Assembly: GCA_947628305.1 (NCBI GenBank)
Contig: CANQZG010000003.1
Coordinates: 124,001-188,000, forward strand
DNA from: an uncultured Muribaculaceae bacterium
GTDB lineage: Bacteria > Bacteroidota > Bacteroidia > Bacteroidales > Muribaculaceae
Length of the DNA stretch: 64,000 nucleotides
Reading direction: 5' to 3'
In this document: one piece after another, positions 60,461 through 64,000 of the stretch
How the letters are laid out: each line of letters begins with the position of its first letter
Numbering within the stretch: position 1 is the stretch's first letter
Notes under the pieces: generated by a model
What the model was told of the DNA's origin: nothing
The model's input: only the letters and a program-made list of their open reading frames with translations
The model's database searches: none
Position numbers and translations under genes: made by a program

Positions 60461-62989
60461 TCAGCCACATTTTGATGTACCGCATGAGGTACAGATGAGA
60501 CATCCTTCCTGATAAATCAATGTCTCCTGCCCGCAGTTGGGACAACGTTGACCTTTGGCTTTCATCCCATTGGGAAGATATTTTTTCAAGGCTCGTTCGA
60601 CCCCCATTTTCCAGGTGTTGATTGACTGGCTGTCAAGTTCAAGTCCCCCCACAAGCTTAAGCACTTGGTCTATAGGCATACCATATCTCAACACTCCTGA
60701 AATCAGTTTGGCATAGTTCCAATATTCAGGATTGAACTTGTCACTAAGGCCTTCAATTGTCGTCTTATACCCCCTTTTGTTTATAAATTGGAAGTCATAT
60801 CGTTTATTGCCCTTGTCATCGACAGCCTTGATGATTTTACCTCTTGTGACCGATTTAGGACAGAATATGCCGTCTTCATCGTCGGCAAGGCCGGTGAAAA
60901 TCTCGTATGGCTTACCATCCATCAGTCCGACAAAGGCAATCCATTTTTCTTTATTGTTTTGAAAGCGCACGACATCGGCTTCAAGTTCAATGGGACGCTT
61001 AGCCACATGAGGGGCAATCTCGGCAGTCTTTTCATTTTTCTTTTCAATCGAGACAAGTACGCCTGACCGTGAACCGTCACGGTAGACGGTACATCCTTTA
61101 CACCCTGAACGCCATGCCTCGACATACAGGTTGTTAACCAGTTCCTCCGACACATCGGCGGGTAGATTAATGGTTACCGAGATTGAGTGGTCCACCCATT
61201 TCTGTACACGTCCTTGCATCTTGACTTTTTCAAGCCAATCAATATCGTTGGATGTGGCCTTGAAATAAGGTGAGCGTGCTACGATTTCGTCAAGTTCCTC
61301 TTGAGTGTAATCATCCTTAACCTCTATGCCGGCGGTTTTCATCCAGTCGATAAATTTTGGATGGTATACAATATATTCTTCAAAGGCATCCCCTGAATCG
61401 TCAACGTAATCCACGCGCACATCGGTGTCGTTTGGATTTACTTTGCGACGGCGTTTGTATACAGGGAGGAACACTGGCTCTATTCCCGATGTCGTGCGGG
61501 TCATCAGGGATGTGGTTCCTGTGGGCGCGATGGTGAGACATGCGATGTTACGTCGACCGAATTTTACCATCTCGTCATATAACGAGGCATCGGCTTCGCG
61601 TAAGCGGTTTATGTACGGATTGTTTTTCTCGCGCTCTGAATCATAGATTTCAAATGCCCCTCGCTCGCGTGCCATGTTTACCGATGAACGGTAGGCGGCC
61701 AAGGCCAAAGCGCGATGGACATTTTCAGAGAAATCAGTGGCCTCTGTGGTGCCATATCTCAATCCCATGGCAGCCAACATGTCACCTTCACCTGTTGTGC
61801 CGACACCTGTGCGACGACCTTTCGAGGTCTTTGCCTTGATTTTCTTCCAAAGGTTGAGTTCTGTGGCCTTGACTTCATCTGTTTCAGGGTCGGATGCGAT
61901 TTTATCGATGATGAGGTCGATTTTTTCCATCTCAAGGTCAATAATGTCGTCCATGATGCGTTGTGCTTTTCCGACATGTTCGTTGAAAAGGTCGAAGTCG
62001 AAATAAGCATCGGTGGAGAATGGATTCTTCACGTAGCTGTAAAGGTTGATTGCAAGCAGACGACAGCTGTCGTATGGACAAAGTGGTATTTCACCGCATG
62101 GATTGGTCGATATTGTCTGGAAACCGAGGTCGGCATAGCAATCGGGAACAGACTCGCGTATGATTGTATCCCAGAATAGCACACCGGGCTCGGCCGATTT
62201 CCATGCGTTATGAACAATTTTTGCCCACAGTTTTGAAGCATCTATCTCCTTTGTTATTTCGGGATTGCCACCTTCCGATAGGAACTTCTGTATATACGGG
62301 GTGCGGTTAACGGCGGCCTGCATGAATTCATCATCGATTCTCACGGAGACATTCGCCCCTGTGATTTTGCCCTCGGTCATCTTAGCATCAATGAAGGCCT
62401 CCGAATCAGGATGCTTAATGCTGACAGTCAGCATCAATGCTCCTCGTCTGCCATCCTGTGCGACCTCACGTGTAGAGTTACTGTACCGTTCCATGAAAGG
62501 CACAAGGCCGGTCGATGTCAATGCTGAATTTTTAACAGGAGTCCCTTTGGGGCGTATGTGAGACAAGTCATGGCCTACGCCTCCACGGCGTTTCATCAGT
62601 TGAACCTGCTCCTCGTCAATCTTGATGACCCCGCCGTAGGAATCAGGTTTACCGTCCAGTCCAATGACAAAGCAATTGGAAAGCGAGGCCACCTGATAAT
62701 TATTGCCTATTCCCGACATAGGGCTTCCCTGCGGTACGATATAACGGAATTTATCAAGCAACGCGAAAATTTCATCCTTGGCCATCGCATTTGGATATTT
62801 CTGTTCAATGCGAGCCAACTCTCCAGCAATACGGTTGTGCATGTCTGCCGGAGTCAATTCAAATATATGAGAATAGGAATCCTTGAGGGCGTATTTGCTC
62901 ACCCATACACGGGCGGCGAGTTCATCGCCACCGAAGTACTTTAATGACGCTTTGTAAGCGTCATCATAGCTGTAATGCTTATTTTCCAC
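60461..62989 (-). CDS. nrdJ: Adenosylcobalamin-dependent ribonucleotide reductase (class II)
   Basis: Makes deoxyribonucleotides using coenzyme B12, without oxygen. It has 842 residues from the GTG at 62989 (VENKHYSYDDAYKASLKYFG); a TTG at 63031 adds 14 residues but overlaps a -7-like box. Active-site regions are NPCGEIPLCPYDSCRLLAINL, the cysteine/radical loop, and ACLTIAPTGTTSLMTRTTSGIEP. A disordered or regulatory C-terminal part ends in a Zn-ribbon-like CPNCGQETLIYQEGCLICTS-CGTSKCG. No cobalamin riboswitch fits in the short gap upstream. Confidence 0.92.
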   Translation of the reverse strand: MENKHYSYDDAYKASLKYFGGDELAARVWVSKYALKDSYSHIFELTPADMHNRIAGELARIEQKYPNAMAKDEIFALLDKFRYIVPQGSPMSGIGNNYQVASLSNCFVIGLDGKPDSYGGVIKIDEEQVQLMKRRGGVGHDLSHIRPKGTPVKNSALTSTGLVPFMERYSNSTREVAQDGRRGALMLTVSIKHPDSEAFIDAKMTEGKITGANVSVRIDDEFMQAAVNRTPYIQKFLSEGGNPEITKEIDASKLWAKIVHNAWKSAEPGVLFWDTIIRESVPDCYADLGFQTISTNPCGEIPLCPYDSCRLLAINLYSYVKNPFSTDAYFDFDLFNEHVGKAQRIMDDIIDLEMEKIDLIIDKIASDPETDEVKATELNLWKKIKAKTSKGRRTGVGTTGEGDMLAAMGLRYGTTEATDFSENVHRALALAAYRSSVNMARERGAFEIYDSEREKNNPYINRLREADASLYDEMVKFGRRNIACLTIAPTGTTSLMTRTTSGIEPVFLPVYKRRRKVNPNDTDVRVDYVDDSGDAFEEYIVYHPKFIDWMKTAGIEVKDDYTQEELDEIVARSPYFKATSNDIDWLEKVKMQGRVQKWVDHSISVTINLPADVSEELVNNLYVEAWRSGCKGCTVYRDGSRSGVLVSIEKKNEKTAEIAPHVAKRPIELEADVVRFQNNKEKWIAFVGLMDGKPYEIFTGLADDEDGIFCPKSVTRGKIIKAVDDKGNKRYDFQFINKRGYKTTIEGLSDKFNPEYWNYAKLISGVLRYGMPIDQVLKLVGGLELDSQSINTWKMGVERALKKYLPNGMKAKGQRCPNCGQETLIYQEGCLICTSCGTSKCG

Positions 62990-63164
62990 GATAATCAGGT
63001 ATGTATGTTTTGAGATATGCAAATTTCTCAAAATGTTTCGGAGTTGCCAAGTTTTGACAGTAATATTTTGTGGTATTGTTAATAAGTTTTCCGAAATAAA
63101 TTAGGCATATATTGATTATCAGGCGTTTATGCAATATGTGGTAGTCGAAAAATTTCTGAATGGA

Positions 63165-63779
63165 TTATTTTGCACGCATCAGCGGTTTTATGTCTTCAAG
63201 TTTCACAAGTTTGCTGACTATCGCGTATATCGTTAGTGCCGCCGATGAATGAATCTGCAGTTTACGTGAGATATTGCGTCGGTGTGTCATGACAGTATTG
63301 ACTGATACGTTTATTTCAGATGCAATCTCTTTGTTGGACAGACCTTTCACTATGCCGATTACAATCTCTTTTTCTCGTGGACTCAAATCCTTTACGCCAT
63401 CCTCATCGGCATCATCATGCTTGTTAACAGAACTCTCAACAATGTGTGTAACCTTGTCAAAGGAATCAAACAATCCCAACGTGAAATTATATTGTGCTGA
63501 AACTGATGGTGGCAGTGGTGTTGATGAAACTGCAACAAATGTGATTTTATGATTTACTGATTCTCTTATTTTGTAGATTAGGGAAGGGTAGATGACGAGT
63601 GGGTCCGCAACAATCAATGAGGGTGTGAGACGTATTGCGGTCGCCAATATTTCTTCGGTATTATCGTGTTCGATGATTGTTACCGATACAGCATATTTCT
63701 TGATTTGCGATAACATTGCGGCCAATCCCGCCGTCAGCAGAGGCGAAGGAACAGCTATCAGAACCGAAACCTGTTTCAT
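63165..63779 (-). CDS. LuxR/FixJ-type transcriptional regulator with degenerate receiver domain
   Basis: DNA-binding regulator. It has 204 residues. The C-terminal LuxR helix-turn-helix is at about 138-200 (DLSPREKEIVIGIVKGLSNK...INVSVNTVMTHRRNISRKL). The N-terminal domain resembles a receiver, with a possible acceptor Asp59 in SLIVADPLVIYP. The acidic pair normally near residues 7-10 is replaced (IAVPSPLL) and the conserved Lys is not evident. It may sense without phosphorylation. The start ATGA overlaps the stop of the hemerythrin-domain gene (63776-63779), so both are co-expressed and the regulator may act with the di-iron protein. Confidence 0.85.
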   Translation of the reverse strand: MKQVSVLIAVPSPLLTAGLAAMLSQIKKYAVSVTIIEHDNTEEILATAIRLTPSLIVADPLVIYPSLIYKIRESVNHKITFVAVSSTPLPPSVSAQYNFTLGLFDSFDKVTHIVESSVNKHDDADEDGVKDLSPREKEIVIGIVKGLSNKEIASEINVSVNTVMTHRRNISRKLQIHSSAALTIYAIVSKLVKLEDIKPLMRAK

Positions 63780-64000
63780 GATGATTTCCTTTGATTCCGG
63801 GTACTTTCGACATGGTCTATCAGTGGAATCAAAACATTATTCTCAATTGTGGAATGGCTCTCCAAATCTTCTTCGCAATTACAGATGTCAACAAGCGCAT
63901 CATACATTACATCGGGCATTGACGTGGTATAGTAACGTAAGATTAGATTCTTCAATTCCGATAACGTTTCTCCGACCTCATGATGATTATGGCGGAAGAT
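63776..64000 (-). CDS. Hemerythrin-domain protein, C-terminal part (start outside window)
   Basis: Only the last 74 codons are present (frame IFRHNHHEVGETLSELKNLI to RNQRKSS stop at 63776-63778). The motif DLESHSTIENNVLIPLI matches the H-x3-E-N-x2-L-x-P pattern of hemerythrin domains with di-iron ligands. The upstream part could be a plain hemerythrin or an RIC/ScdA-type iron-sulfur repair protein. It overlaps the LuxR-type regulator gene by ATGA. A role in sensing O2 or NO, or in iron-sulfur repair, is inferred. Confidence 0.7.
   Translation of the reverse strand: MFRHNHHEVGETLSELKNLILRYYTTSMPDVMYDALVDICNCEEDLESHSTIENNVLIPLIDHVESTRNQRKSS

Noticed and set aside
63032-63164. Cobalamin riboswitch before the B12-dependent reductase
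   Set aside because: The gap is about 130 bp and partly belongs to the next gene's end; no B12-box-like sequence was seen.

Overview
The window is 64 kb of bacterial chromosome from a gut-type member of the order Bacteroidales, possibly Muribaculaceae-like. Supporting signs are a SusC/SusD pair, lipoproteins with acidic residues after the lipobox cysteine, an N-acetylmuramoyl amidase next to an MCE protein, a GldB homologue, a B12-dependent ribonucleotide reductase, a LysM-bearing MltD beside parAB, and repeated use of the Bacteroidetes -7 promoter box TAnnTTTG. No tRNA, rRNA, CRISPR array, prophage or intact transposase gene was seen. The family assignment is inference; the order is well supported.

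Layout. 1-1.9 kb: a MacAB-type efflux pump (ATPase cut by the window edge, plus its membrane-fusion protein) behind a probable sigma-54 promoter. 1.9-6.8 kb: parA-parB-DUF5683-mltD cluster and a small protein. 6.8-10.9 kb: queA, a probable independent small structured RNA (8.2-8.4 kb), class I fumarase and a lipoprotein. 11.0-11.1 kb: an inverted pair of REP-like palindromes. 11.1-35.5 kb: a large carbohydrate-utilisation region. It has SusC/SusD, a BACON-domain lipoprotein, two paralogous calcineurin-like phosphoesterases, an SGNH hydrolase, two alpha/beta esterases, an S-type sulfatase, L-fucose isomerase, a DapA/NanA-family aldolase, a sodium:solute symporter, a YhcH/NanQ-family protein, an FG-GAP/VCBS repeat protein and a LacI-family repressor. 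It contains no recognisable glycoside hydrolase or polysaccharide lyase. 35.5-35.9 kb: a MITE-like element. 35.9-42.7 kb: the histidine-degradation operon hutU-ftcD(transferase)-hutI-fchA-hutH and a lipoprotein gene whose signal peptide is encoded across a terminator hairpin. 42.7-64 kb: mostly housekeeping genes: CoA-transferase, nitroreductase, dnaA, MCE protein, amidase, gldB, tamB, priA, NUDIX hydrolase, malQ, nrdJ, a LuxR-type regulator and the end of a hemerythrin-domain protein.

How the parts work together. The LacI-type gene at 31.4-32.4 kb lies between two transcription units pointing away from each other. A perfect 22-bp palindrome sits at the divergent promoter. Degenerate copies occur at matching distances behind -7 boxes at 31.3 kb and 22.5 kb. 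This suggests one repressor controls three units: the esterase/phosphoesterase/YhcH operon (+), the VCBS-esterase-aldolase-symporter-sulfatase-fucI operon (-) and the phosphoesterase-SusC-SusD-BACON operon (-). The enzyme set removes sulfate, acyl and phosphate groups and handles released sugars such as L-fucose and possibly a sialic- or keto-acid sugar. Scavenging of decorated host glycans is a plausible inference, not a demonstrated substrate.
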